From contig OY728119.1 in the NCBI GenBank assembly GCA_963277665.1, positions 316,778,206-316,842,205 on the forward strand: DNA of 64,000 nucleotides, written 5' to 3'. The position numbers and the translations under genes are program-made. The notes under the pieces are model-generated. The model was not told the DNA's origin. It was given only the letters and a program-made list of their open reading frames with translations, and did no database searches. Origin of the DNA: Viscum album. Taxonomy: Eukaryota > Streptophyta > Magnoliopsida > Santalales > Viscaceae. Below are positions 33,711 through 45,537 of the stretch, piece by piece. Positions within the stretch are counted from its first letter, which is position 1, and every line of letters starts with the position of its first letter.

Positions 33711-35413
33711 TGGAATGACTCAAATTTTCCATGTATTATTTTTGGATATTTTATGAATTATTTTCAAGATCAAGCACAAAGAAAATGTGTAATTATGAGG
33801 CTCGGTTTTCTTGGAATAAATGTTTGAAATATATTAAATATCACATGCAAACAATTTTTTCGAAAAAGTAAAATAAATTCTAAAAGAGTGTTGGATAAGA
33901 AATATGAGGGCACCATTGAGTTTATAATTTGGGTTTTACCCTAGGCACATCTTAACCCTGGTCAGTAGGGATTATTTATGGAAAATTCATCGTGGGTTCA
34001 AAAATTAATAAAATAATTAAATATATTCTTTTAATTATTTTCATTGATGCAATGATTGAAAATTATATAAACAGGCTATTATGTTATTATCCTAGAGTTA
34101 TCCTCATAACTCTAGAGCTATTGAAGAGATCGTTGGAGGATTTCTCTCAGACGAACGATGACCAGATCATAGATCGATGATCAATGTGCAATGGCTTCAA
34201 AGGATATCACCAATGATCATAGTGTATCCCCATTATTCATTAGCAATCAATCTAAATCAAGGTAGGGTGTTAGTTTATTTGGATTTCTTCCATGTTCTTT
34301 ATTTTTATGTTGAACGTGAACCAATTGACTAATAGATTGATTCATGGATCATGCATATTGTGGGATGTGTTTTATTATGGGGATTTTATTAGATTAATTC
34401 TATGTGATTGTTGATTATTTGATAAACATTCTAATAGAAAAGAACTGAGATCGACATGAATATTGATCAAGGTCTATTCCTCTTGATTGTTCTTGTTCTT
34501 TTCTCCCCCGATTCTCTGTTCATTGTGGGTGTTCTTTGTTTGGCCAGCGGTTTAACATATCTTGATGAATTGATCGTTGTGAACCCGTTTATTAGTGAAA
34601 TGATCTGAAATCATAGATCCAGGATCGACATGAAATTATAGAGGTTTGACGGTGCTATAAATATTTTATTGGATGACATAGATACCTGATTTCATGTTCT
34701 TTAGCAAGAAAAAAGAATGATGTATAAATCTATATTCTGAGAGGATCAAAGGGTCGAATATTTTTGTTCGGTTATAGAAAGGTTTCTTCAGGCCATGATT
34801 CATTATTTTCTAGAAATTTGATCATTGGATCAAAGATTAGATGATGGAACAGACACATGGAACCCTATCTAGAATTTTTTGAAATTTGGCATTACACAAC
34901 GTGCAAACCGAATCTACACGTTGTGTGGAACCCCTATGTAGTGGTTAGGGTTTCAATAGATACTTAAGTATCACACAACATGTGACCATATCACATGGTG
35001 TGCGGTCTCTCCCCCGAGACTCGAAGTATAGTTCGTAGGGTACGAAAACACGGGTTGGAGTACACATATTGGAGCACACCATGTACTCCCCTACACGGAC
35101 ACGACCTAGACTAGAGTACATGGGATAATCCATGCACTGATACATGGACACATGTACATAGGTGAACTTCATGTACTGGCACACAGGTAGAATACACTGG
35201 CATTCCACACATCATGTACTTCTACAGGAACATAGCTTGAGACATAGACCATTTTCACTGGTAGAACCCAAGGTTAAGGGACACGATATGTAATGCTTCA
35301 ACAAGCTGTGAACATTCTTAGACATGTCTTGGAGCCCTTGTCCCCTCTATCTTGGACAAGTTTCATTAGGGTGAATCCCCCTTATCCTTCCACTGATGGT
35401 TAGTATAGAACTA
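33711..35413 (+). repeat. 5' LTR of element E, left part
   Basis: Aligns with 63285-64000 over its first ~720 bases, including GAGGATTTCTCTCAGA at ~34138 and ~63725. It contains a perfect 10-bp inverted repeat (34894-34903 with 34917-34926). It is cut by element B after the AACTA target site (35409-35413). Confidence 0.85.
35409..35413. other. Target site duplication of element B, left copy (AACTA)
   Basis: AACTA precedes the LTR start TGTAACACC at 35414. The same five bases follow the LTR end at 57410-57414. Five bases is the size expected of a Ty3/gypsy integrase. Confidence 0.9.
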
Positions 35414-37020
35414 TGTAACACCCCGAGATTTTATGAAAAATATTCTTTTTAATTTTATTGATGTCTTGTGTTGTACGCTACACCAAAAGGAGTTTTCACT
35501 ACACGCAATCATGACCTTCCACGATAGAGTGTGTTGTACGCAATACCGAGTTTCACTAAACAACAATATGTTATATAAACTAGCCGTTATGAACATTAAT
35601 ACCAACTTTTTAAAATTTTATAAATTTTATCTTTCAATATGGACTTCATTTGTGGATTCGGAATATCCAAATTAGCCTAGGGTGAATTTTTGGTATTTTT
35701 CTGAAAACTTTCAAATTTTGATGAATAGTGAAAACACTGGGTTACTATTTAAAAACAGACTTTTTATTTAAATAATTATTTATTTTATTTAAATTTATTT
35801 TTGGTCAAAATTGATATATAATACCTATATAAGATCAATGTAATTAATTGGTGTCATTTTATAAAAAATTTAGATATATGAAAATTTTATTGAACTTTTC
35901 ACTTTTACCCACCTCCTAGTAGAATTTGGAAATTCACATAAAACTTAACTATATCGCTTCTATGAGTGGAATTTTGAAAATCTGAGAGACATGGTTAATA
36001 TCAAGGACTAAAATTTGGTTCAATGAAATGAAAATAATTTTTGGTGAATAATAACTTTTTACTTTTATTTAGCACGGTTAAAAGTAAATAGGGTAATTAA
36101 GGGTAAAAATGATATTATTATTACCCTAACACATGTCCTAATTCTATTGGATAAGTTTAATTCGACCAAAAACAACTTAGGAATAAAATATGACCATTTA
36201 GGTCCACTTTGATTAGATTAGGAAATTTATTATTAATTTATTTAAAGAAGGGTTAAAATGGTTGAAATGAAATATTAATAACTAATTAATTTTTAATATA
36301 GGGTTATACATAAGATAAATTCGACTAAAAATATCCATTAGAAATATAAAACTATTTCCTACCTAATGGTATTTTATTTATAATTTTTAGACATTAAATA
36401 ATTTAAGTTATTTATGACGCAATGGTGATACAGTAATTACCTAAATAATGAAATATTAAAATAATTGATATTATAAATACCCAAATAAATGTAATTTGAG
36501 ACTTTTTATGAATTCCACTAATTTTCTAGGTTAATATGACATGTTATTATTGATTTAATTAACTTTTTTAGAACTAATAATGATGTTATAATTTTCACAA
36601 AAATCAATTACCATATAGTTTCAAAATTGACATAAAAAAGTTTTTAAAACCAATATTATATTATTAATTGTTATTTTATTCCTAAAAATCTAAGGATCGG
36701 AAAAATGACTTCGATAAGGATATGTATATTAATAATGAACTACATGGTGTTCTTTTGGCTTTTTATTGTAAGTTTAATAACCATATAGTGTAAGAAAATA
36801 AGAAGACACGGTAAAGGTTAAATTATTTAACTTAGAGTTAAATCTAAATGATAAGGTTACAATTGTAACATAAACTTGTCTAAAATGTATTGGTTGATAG
36901 TATTTCGACCCATACCCACTTTAGCTTCAAAATAAATCAATTTGGATCTATTATAAACCGAATATGACTTTATTATTAAATAATATTTTAAGTTTTTACA
37001 AAGGTTCCCTTCTCCTCCCT

Positions 37021-37028
37021 TATAAAAA
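37021..37028 (+). promoter_or_regulatory. LTR TATA box, element B 5' LTR
   Basis: TATAAAAAGGGC followed by CCCCTTCCCTCTTCTCTTCAC. The transcript probably starts ~30 bases downstream in this pyrimidine-rich initiator-like stretch, which is kept in all five LTRs. Confidence 0.65.
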
Positions 37029-37364
37029 GGGCACCCCTTCCCTCTTCTCTTCACACCCTTTTGAGCCTTGAAGCTCAGAAAAAACCTGCCCATTTCTTTT
37101 CTCCACATCCCTAGAAACATTTTGGAGGTTCTGGTCGTCTCAAAAGATCATCTCTACTTCCATAAGAGGGAGCTTAAAGGAGGTGCGTCGAAGAAGAGGT
37201 AATCTCTTCTTCCGATTCTCTCATGTTTATTTCATCTTCAAATTATTCTTATTTAGTTGTATCATTATAAAGTAATAATATCAGTATTACTTATATACTG
37301 ATGTTTTATTATAAATATGAAACAACCCTATTTCACCTTCTATCCATCCTATGGAAAACGAAAT

Positions 37365-37790
37365 CATCGTGCGTGCGTACGTACTGAATACTGTCTCCAC
37401 GCCGTGGTGTAATCGGGTTTCGACCACCAGCTTGCTTGTATGGGTATAATGGTGTAAATAAATAACTATATATGATTATTTTAATGTGATATTGATTCTG
37501 AAATATTATACATACACTTCAATACAATTCTAAGATCATGGGAATGGTATCATCGCTCGTGCGTACGTACGGACTATCGTCTCCACGACGCGATGAGATT
37601 CTTTCTCCATATTAACCACTCATGAATGATTATAAAGTATATATAATAAGTAATCATAAAATATATGACATAATAATTATACTGTATTTATGTATTTATA
37701 TTTGTAATTCATCTACTTAATTCCATTCAATTCTATAAGGAAACGAAAATAGCGTTCATGCGTACGTACGGCCTACCATCTCCATGAACG
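37365..37790 (+). other. Triple hairpin array with palindromic loops, element B 5' LTR
   Basis: H1: stem 37365-37375 with 37398-37409. H2: 37551-37561 with 37584-37595 (CATCGCTCGTG/CACGACGCGATG, one bulged C). H3: 37753-37760 with 37783-37790 (CGTTCATG/CATGAACG, perfect). Each loop is exactly 22 bases and starts with CGTACGTAC. The 10-base palindrome is intact in H2 and H3. In H1 the 5' arm has several C-to-T changes that still pair as G-T. H1 and H2 share the bulged C at the same place. Confidence 0.75.
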
Positions 37791-39440
37791 GTGTATTTCA
37801 TCAAATTTATCGATCTATCATATATATATATATATGTATATACTGAATATATATTATATAATAATCATGTTGTACATTCTATAATTAAGTAAATCAGAAT
37901 ATAAGTAATAATATCAAGAACAACGAGTCCAAACATGTACGATAAATAAAACAATTTTACCCAAATTGTTGCTTTTACATCGAATTTTCAAAAGAACAGG
38001 TAATATAAAGTCATAAGTATACCATATATGATAGCACTGAATATGATTTTGTAATAAGTCAATGAAATTATTTAAATCATTATTCCAGAGTTTTGGATAC
38101 GTATGAAGCATATCAGACATAAGCTAAGGGATAATTATTCCAATCTCATTCTTATTCGAGATTGTTTATTCGTAAGTATTTACTGGGGTTATGTTTATTA
38201 TAAATATCCATATGTTCTCAAAATGTTTTCATAAAATTTTTAATTTTAATCCATGTTTGTTTAAAGTCATTTCTAACCTTTTTAAATTTACCACATCATA
38301 TAGAAGGAATCTTTCTTTTGTTTACCATATGAGGTACTTTTTGACTTTTCTGACAAAAGTACGAGGAGAATGCTATTTTTAAATTATACGGCATGAATGG
38401 ATTTTTACGGTTTCATAATTCCTAATTTTCATGAATCTTACTCTACATTATTGCATGATTACTTTCAACAAACCCCTCTTCTTTTAAAATTTCATGGCAT
38501 TTTGTGAACCGAAAATGGTTTTCTAAGAAGAAAGGATATTTGCCTCAAGAATTAATTTCAAGTGTTTTATAAAAACTATTTTCTATCTAAGATGACATGA
38601 TTTAGTATATTTATGTTTCATGTATAATGTCTCTATGATTTACATGGTTTCACTTCTCTTATGATGAAATATCCATTTGTTTTATATGGATTATCTGATG
38701 ATGGGATGATGTTTACGAAACCCATTTTATTATTTGGGTTATGAGGAATGGTTTATGTTTATGTTGTGGCACAAGTAAGAATGATTTCATTATGAGATGA
38801 GTGGGGCCTATACCTCCTTCCAATGAATTGTGTAATGATTTATATCTCATGAGACAGACATGGCTGGAATGATAAGTTAATCTGGTTCAGTGATATAGGA
38901 CTGGAATGAGGAGTGATCTCGATTTAGAAAGGTACTTTGTCCACTAAGATGGTCTTGGCTGCAATGCCTTGGCTACAATCGAAATCATAAAAAGTGCTGA
39001 ATGGTTTCTACAATTAAATGATTTATTCCGATGCTATTTTATCAAGATTTATGTTCCTTTATGATATATTCCTTACGTACTTCCAATATTTATGTCTTTG
39101 CTCAAGATTTTAATGTTTAGATTTTATGTTCAAGCTTTTTCATTCAAATGTTTATGGATTGTTTTATGTTATATATGCTTACCCTTACTGAGAATTTGAG
39201 CTCACCCTTTTTATTTTTTCTTTTCCCCAGGATATAAAGAAAGGTTTTAGGTATGAAAACAAAAGTGGAAGATCTTTATTGGAGAAGTTGAAGATCTATC
39301 ACCATGATTAGAATATTAAATTACAAGTTTCCAAAGACACTAAACTATTACGGTCCTTGTGTGTATGTGTTTATTATTTATTTAGTATTCCTCATAAGTA
39401 ATTTAATGTCCATGTATGTCAAGATTTGGGTCTCTACAGT

Positions 39441-39452
39441 TGGTATTAGAGG
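39441..39452 (+). other. Primer-binding site, element B
   Basis: TGGTATTAGAGG, two bases after the LTR end, matches the initiator tRNA-Met site (TGGTATCAGAGC) with two differences, one being C to T. Elements A and C keep TGGTATCAGAGG. Confidence 0.88.
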
Positions 39453-39697
39453 GAAGGTTTAATTAACCTTTGGAAACTAGGATGCGAAAACTTTAGTGAT
39501 ATCCCTAGATATATTTTTATGGTATGTCTAGGGATGTCCCAACGGTTAAGTATAAGTATAGGTTATAAACCTAGAATTATGGTAATGATATTAGAATTAA
39601 ACCAACGATGTTAGATATTGAAGGTACTCCCCCTTTATTATGTTGTTTTCCTAGCATGATTTTTGCCTCTCACACTGTTCTTTTTGGGTTTTAGACG

Positions 39698-40810
39698 ATG
39701 GCTTGAACCCGAAGGAACCTTGTTGATTAATGTAATTGAAAATGAAATGATTGTCCTCCAGAGCAACCATATGTGATGCGAGATGGAGTGAAAAAACTTA
39801 TTTCTATACTTACACAAGCTATGAATCATTATGGATTTCCAAATGATCAGATTAGTGAACAATATTCTACTGAGTCCTTCATGAGGCAACGTCCACCGTC
39901 TTTCAATGGGTCTTCTTATCCACTTGTTGCTGAACAATGGATCAGTACCATTGAAAAGATATTTTCCATACTTCATTTTTCAGAACATGAAAAATTCATT
40001 TTAGTTGTTTACCGTTTAGAAGGTGAAGCAGACTAGTGGTGGGCTCTAATTAAGAATACAAGGCCCCAAGATGAAATTGAATATATGGAATGGGATGAGT
40101 TCAAGAACTTGTTTTTCAGTAAGTACTTCCCTCGTATTCTTCAAAAAAGATGGAAAAGGGTTTCCTTGAGATTAATTAAAAGGATGATGAATCTGTTGGT
40201 ATATACGAGGTGAATTTTGCAAGGCTTTCAAGGTATGGATATGGCTTTGTCATCCAACCTGAAAGTAAAGTTGATTGATTCTTCGGTGGCTTGAAACCAA
40301 GCCTTCGAAAGGGAATTAGATATTAGATACATCAGTAGTTGTGAAGAAATTGTGCATTGTGCTATCAATGTAGAACTGGAAGTTGGTGTTACATATCCAT
40401 CTCATGGTTTTGACAAGAAATGAAAGATGGAGTTCAAGGAGAAATCTCAGAACAATGGTGAAAAGAAGATGAATGTTTCTTTATGTTCAAAGTGTGGAAA
40501 GAAGCATGGTGGATATTTCCTAAAAGGTACTAGAAAATTTTTTAAGTGTGGAAAAGAAGGTCATCGAGTAGTTGATTGTCGAAGTAATGGGAAAAGGGTT
40601 GCTAATTATTTAAATAGAGAAAAGACTACAGAGAACTCTCCACCAACACTTCAATGCCTCAATTTCAAGGAAATGGGGCATTATGCTAATAAATGCCCTA
40701 ATCCATGGGTTAATGATGATCAAAGTGAGCAACCTCTTAAGTAAAATGATAAAGGGAAGTCTTATGCAATCACTATTTGTGATGTTGAGTATGAAAATGA
40801 TGGTGTGTAA
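39698..40810 (+). pseudogene. gag: Gag pseudogene of element B: capsid domain and zinc knuckles
   Basis: The start ATG at 39698 is followed by a stop after two codons (MA-stop), but the frame is readable beyond it. 39773-40036 encodes the N-terminal part of Retrotrans_gag (PPSFNGSSYPLVAEQWI, then EKIFSIL). A TAG falls just before the WW motif at ~40034, followed by WDEFKNLFFSKYFPR near 40095. The C-terminal frame 40427-40744 has a first finger CSKCGKKHGG, a second with its first Cys replaced by Phe (FFKCGKEGHRVVDC), and a third with its second Cys replaced by Phe (CLNFKEMGHYANKC). The frame ends at 40810. Gag would form the particle and bind RNA in a functional copy; this one cannot. Confidence 0.85.
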
Positions 40811-42196
40811 TGATTAAGTGTTTATGTAATGGGATTTCAAAATAGTATCATGGAATCTCATTTATGGTATTGTGGAATTTTGGAATATCTATGTATTGGT
40901 TTTCAATAATTATATGGTACTAGTAACCATTAAAAGGTGATTGAAATATTTTTGGAAAGAAGATGATATGCTCATAATTAATGGATAATGAAAAATTGAA
41001 ATGAGCTCATGATTGATATAAGGACTAAGTGATATCATCGTGTGAGTATATAGAATTTTTGGGATTTTGGTATGTGGAAAGAATTAACTTTTGACAGCAT
41101 TCATGTTTTCACTAAGGTTCAATGGGTATTCATTTTTTCAATAGAATACATGATTAAGGACTTATAATGTTTGGAATGTGACCAACAAGACATATCTTAT
41201 GATATATTGAGATCAATGATGGTATTAACATGATTGTTATATGAACTCTCAGGTAATATTTTTCACTATAATATGAGAGTGGACAATAGTATTTTGGATA
41301 AGTTTAAATATTGGAATGGATTAAGTTGGACATAAGTTAGTATTGTTTAAGGCTAGAACTTTTTCAATATTATGGATGGAAAGTTATAATAATGTAGTTT
41401 TAGAAAAAGGACAACTTGCAGGATGGGCGACAACCCGTCGCGTCGGACAAGGCTGTGGGAATCAAACCCACAACTGAAGTGTGACAAGCCTTTATCGCCT
41501 ACCACTTCCCTACAGGAAGTCCCTATTTAGTAGAAACTAGTTTTATTATATTAATCAGTATGATATATGATGTATAAGTCCATTTTAGAAACCATATATA
41601 ATTAATCTCACTATAGTTGGACTTATGTATTTTTGACAAGTTTTTCTAACCTTTTGTTTGAGACAGATAGAATGACCCATAATTCTATCACATGATCTAC
41701 TAACACTTCAAGAATGAGAAATTCAACTTCATTTCTTTAAGAGAAGAAGTGGAAATTGTCCAAGGAACAACCAATGATGAGACTGTACCAAAATCAAGAA
41801 AGTATTTCTTCTAATTCCAATTTCTTAAACTTTAGGGAAATGATCTTGAAAACCAAAAATGTTGTCCTAGTGCCCTTATATCTGATGAATCAGATGGTAC
41901 CTTAGATAATCACAAATATATGGCTTTGTGACTGTTGGATTTTTCATATCCATGTTCTCTACCACTCTCCATCTGAACATGATGGTTAGATTTCTCTTCC
42001 ATATCCATATTTTCACCTATGTTCTCTTATGTGGAAACCAAATGATTAGTTAATTTGGGTTAACATTACGTTTCATAATTTAGTTTTTAAAGATTGGTTT
42101 TGGTATTCCTTTTTACGATGTGGGTTTCTATTAAAGAAACATTCTAGTAGTAAACCATTTATAACCCTGACGAATTTCGAGGGCGAAATTCATTTT
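40811..42196 (+). other. Non-coding part of element B internal region
   Basis: 1.4 kb between gag and the polypurine tract with no pol domain. It is colinear with the same regions in A and C, including the antisense tRNA-like module (41408-41526). Confidence 0.7.
41408..41526 (-). repeat. tRNA-derived SINE-like module, antisense to element B
   Basis: On the minus strand, a box A-like TAGGGAAGTGG at 41512-41502 and box B GGTTTGATTCC at 41468-41458 have starts 44 bases apart. Box B lies in a T-arm, GTGGG/CCCAC with a 7-base loop. Conserved with the modules in A and C, always opposite to gag. Confidence 0.62.
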
Positions 42197-42209
42197 AAGG
42201 GGGGTAGAA
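42197..42209 (+). other. Polypurine tract of element B
   Basis: AAGGGGGGTAGAA directly before the 3' LTR start TGTAACACC. Confidence 0.92.
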
Positions 42210-44190
42210 TGTAACACCTCGAGATTTTATGAAAAATATTCTTTTTAATTTTATTGATGTCTTGTGTTGTACGCTACACCAAAAGGAGCTTGCACTACAC
42301 GCATCCCTGACTTGGATTGCATTACACGCAATCGTGACCTTCCAAGATAGCATGTGTTGTACGCAATACCGAGTTTCACTAAACAAAGATATGTTATATA
42401 AACTAGCTGTTATGAATAGTAATACACACTTTTTAAAATTTTATATATGTTATCTTTTGAAATAGACTTAATTTTTGGATTTGGAATATCAAAATTAGCC
42501 TAGGGTGAATTTTTTTTATTTTTCTGAAATATTTCAATTTTTGATGAATAGTGAAAACACTGGGTTACTATTTAAAATCCGAATTTTTATTTAAATAATT
42601 ATTTATTTTATTTATAATTATTTTATGTAAAAATTGATACATAATACCTATATAAGTTCAATTTAATTAATTGGAGTAATTTTATAATAATTTTAGATAT
42701 ATAAAAATTTTATTAAACTTTTCACCGTCTTTTACCCACCTCCTAGGAGAATTTGGAAATTCATATAAAACATAATTTTACTACTTCTTTGAGTGGAATT
42801 TTGAAAATATAAGAGACACAGTTAATATCAAGGACTAGAATGTGGTTCAATTATATGAAAATAATTTTTGGTGAATAGTAACTTTTTACTTTTATTTACC
42901 ACGGTTAAAAGTAAATAGGGTAATTACGGGTAAAAATGATATTATTATTAGCCTAAAACATGTCCTAATTCTATTGGATAAGTGTAATTCGACCAAAAAC
43001 ACCATAGGAATACAATATTACCATTTAGGTCCACTTGGATAAGATTAGGACATTTATTATTAATTTATTTAAAGAAGGGTTAAAATAGTTAAAATCAAAG
43101 TTTAATAACTAATTCATTTTTAATAAAGGGTTATACATAAGATAAATTCGACTATAAGTATTAATTATAAAGATAAAAATATTTCCTTCATAATAGTATT
43201 TTATATATAATTTTTAGACATTAAATAATTTATGTTATTTATGACACAATGGTGATTCAGTAATTACCTAGATAATGAAATATTAAAATAATTGATATTA
43301 TAAATACCCAAATAAATGTAATATGAGACTTTTTATGAATTACACTAATTTTATAGGTTAATATGACATGTTATTATTGTTTTAATTAACCTTTTTTAAA
43401 CTAGTCATGCTGTTATAAATTTCACAAAATTCAATTACCAAATAGTGTCAAAATTGACATAAATAGTTTTTAAAAGAAATATTATATTTTTAATTGTTAT
43501 TTTATTCCTAAAAAACTAAGGTTCGTCCAAATGACTTAGATAAAGATATATATATTAATAATGAACCACTTGGGGTTCTTTTTTCTTGTTATTGTAAGTT
43601 TATTAACCATATAGTGTAAGAAAACAAGAAGACACGGTAAAGGTTAAATTATTTAACTTAGAGTTAAATCTAAACGATAAGGTTAAAATTGTAACCTAAA
43701 CATGTCCAAAATCTATTGGTTGAGCTTATTTCTACCCATACCCACTTTAGCTTCTAAATAAATCAATTTGGAGCTATTATATACTGAATATGACTTTATT
43801 ATAAAATAATATTTTAAGTTTTTCCAAAGGTGCCCCTCACCCCCCTTATAAAAAGGGCACCCCTTCCCTCTTCTCTTCACACCCTTTTTATCCTTTAAGA
43901 TCAGTCAAACCCTTCCCATTTCTCTTATCCACTTCCCTAGAGACATTCTAGAGGTTCTTCTCTTCTCAAAAGACCAACTCTACTTCCATAAGAGGAAGCT
44001 TAAAGGTGGTGCGTCGAAGAAGAGGTAATCTCTTCTTCCGATTCTCTCAAGTTTCTTTCTTCTTCAACTTCTTATTCTTTAGTTGTCTCATTATAAATTA
44101 ATAGAATCAGTATTACTTATATACTGATATGTTATTATAAATATTAAACAACCCTATTTCACCTTCTATCCATCCTACGGAAAACAAAAA

Positions 44191-44622
44191 CACTGCACGT
44201 GTGTACGTACGGAATACCGTCTCCACAACGTGGTGTAATCTGTTTTCGACCACCACCTTACTTGGATGGGAATAATGGTGTAAATAAATAACTATATATG
44301 ATTATTGTAATGTGATATTTATTCTTAAATATTATACATACACTTCAATACAATTCCACGATCATGGGAATGGTATCATCACTCGTGCGTACGTACGGAC
44401 TACCGTCTCCATGACACGATGAGATTCATTCTCCATGTTAACCACTCATGAATGATTATAAAGTATATATAATAAGTAATCATAAAATATATTACATAAT
44501 AATGCTACTGTATTTATTTATATATATATATATATGTATGCCATCTACTTAATTCCATTCAATTCAATAAGGAAACGAAAATAGTGTTCATGCGTACGTA
44601 CGGCCTACCGTCTCCATGAATG
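44191..44622 (+). other. Triple hairpin array, element B 3' LTR (partly decayed)
   Basis: H1 44191-44235, H2 44377-44421, H3 44585-44622. All three 22-base loops are kept. The 10-base palindrome is intact in H2 and H3; H1 has one C-to-T change. Stems carry several CpG-type C-to-T or G-to-A changes that weaken pairing in H1 and H2, as expected for a non-transcribed, methylated copy. Confidence 0.65.
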
Positions 44623-45532
44623 GTGTATTTCATTCCATTTATCGATCTATCATATATATACATATATGATAAATATATATTATATATAAATCATGTTTTA
44701 CATTCTTGAATTAATTAAATCAGAATATAAGTAATAATATCAAGAACAACAAGTCCAAACATGTACGATAAATAAAACGATTTTACCCAAATCGCTGCTT
44801 TTACATCGAATTTACAAATGAAAGGGTAATATAAAGTCATATGTAAACCATATATGATAACAATGAATATGATTATGTAATAATTCAATGAAATTATTTA
44901 AATAATTATAAATGAGGATCGGATACATATGAAGCATATCAGACATATGGTAGGGGATAATTATTCCAATCTCATTCTTATCTGAGATTGTTTATTCGTA
45001 AGTATATACTGGGGTTATGTTTATTATCCATGTCCAAATGTTCTCAAAATGTTTTCATAAAATGTTTAATTGTATTCCATGTATGTTTAAAGTCATTTTT
45101 AACCTTTTTAAATTTACGAAATTTTATGGAAGGAATCTTTCTTTTGATTACCATAGGACGTACTTTTTGACTTTTCTGACAAAAGTACTAGGAGAATGTT
45201 GTTTTTAACTTATATGGTGTGAGACGGATTTTTACGGTTTCATAATGCCTCATTTTCATGAAGATTCCTCTACAATATTTCATGATTATTTCCAACAAAA
45301 CCATCTTCTTTTAAAATTGCATGTAATTTTGTGAAAGGAAAATGATTTTTGAAGAAGAAAGGATATTTTCCTCAAAAATTCATTTCAAGTGTTTTATCAA
45401 AACTATTTTCCATCTAAGATGACATTATTTAGTATGTTAATGTTCCAAGTATATTGTCTCTATGATTTACATGGTTCCACTTCTATTATGATGAAATATC
45501 CATTTGTTTTATATGGATTATGTAATGATCGG

Positions 45533-45537
45533 ATGAT
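45533..45537. other. Target site duplication of element C, left copy (ATGAT)
   Basis: ATGAT lies at 45533-45537 and again at 56676-56680. The uninterrupted site can be read in the other LTR of element B (GATGGGATGATGTTTACG near 38701), confirming a clean insertion. Confidence 0.93.

Larger units (their letters stand above)
35414..39438 (+). repeat. 5' LTR of element B
   Basis: Starts TGTAACACCCCGAG and ends GGGTCTCTACA. It contains a TATA box (37021-37028), the hairpin triad (37365-37790) and ~2.4 kb of predicted leader/U5. Compared with the 3' LTR it lacks 27 bases near 35506, where the two copies of TACACGCA have collapsed to one. Short frames such as 38191-38382 are not preserved in reading frame between copies. 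Confidence 0.92.
42210..45537 (+). repeat. 3' LTR of element B, left part
   Basis: Aligns with 35414-38709. It contains a TATA box at 43847-43854 and a hairpin triad at 44191-44622. It is interrupted by element C after ATGAT (45533-45537) and continues at 56681-57409. Confidence 0.9.

Noticed and set aside
38191..38382. Conserved protein encoded in the LTR (similar frames at 45017-45208, and antisense 46559-46771 and 53491-53709)
   Set aside because: The frames in B and C use different reading frames of the aligned sequence and are low-complexity Phe/Leu-rich. They follow from AT-rich DNA homology, not coding.
42195..42386. Antisense ORF across the LTR start (also near 35411-35605 and 56499-56714)
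   Set aside because: It is repeated because the LTR start is repeated. There is no domain, and the start and end vary by copy.
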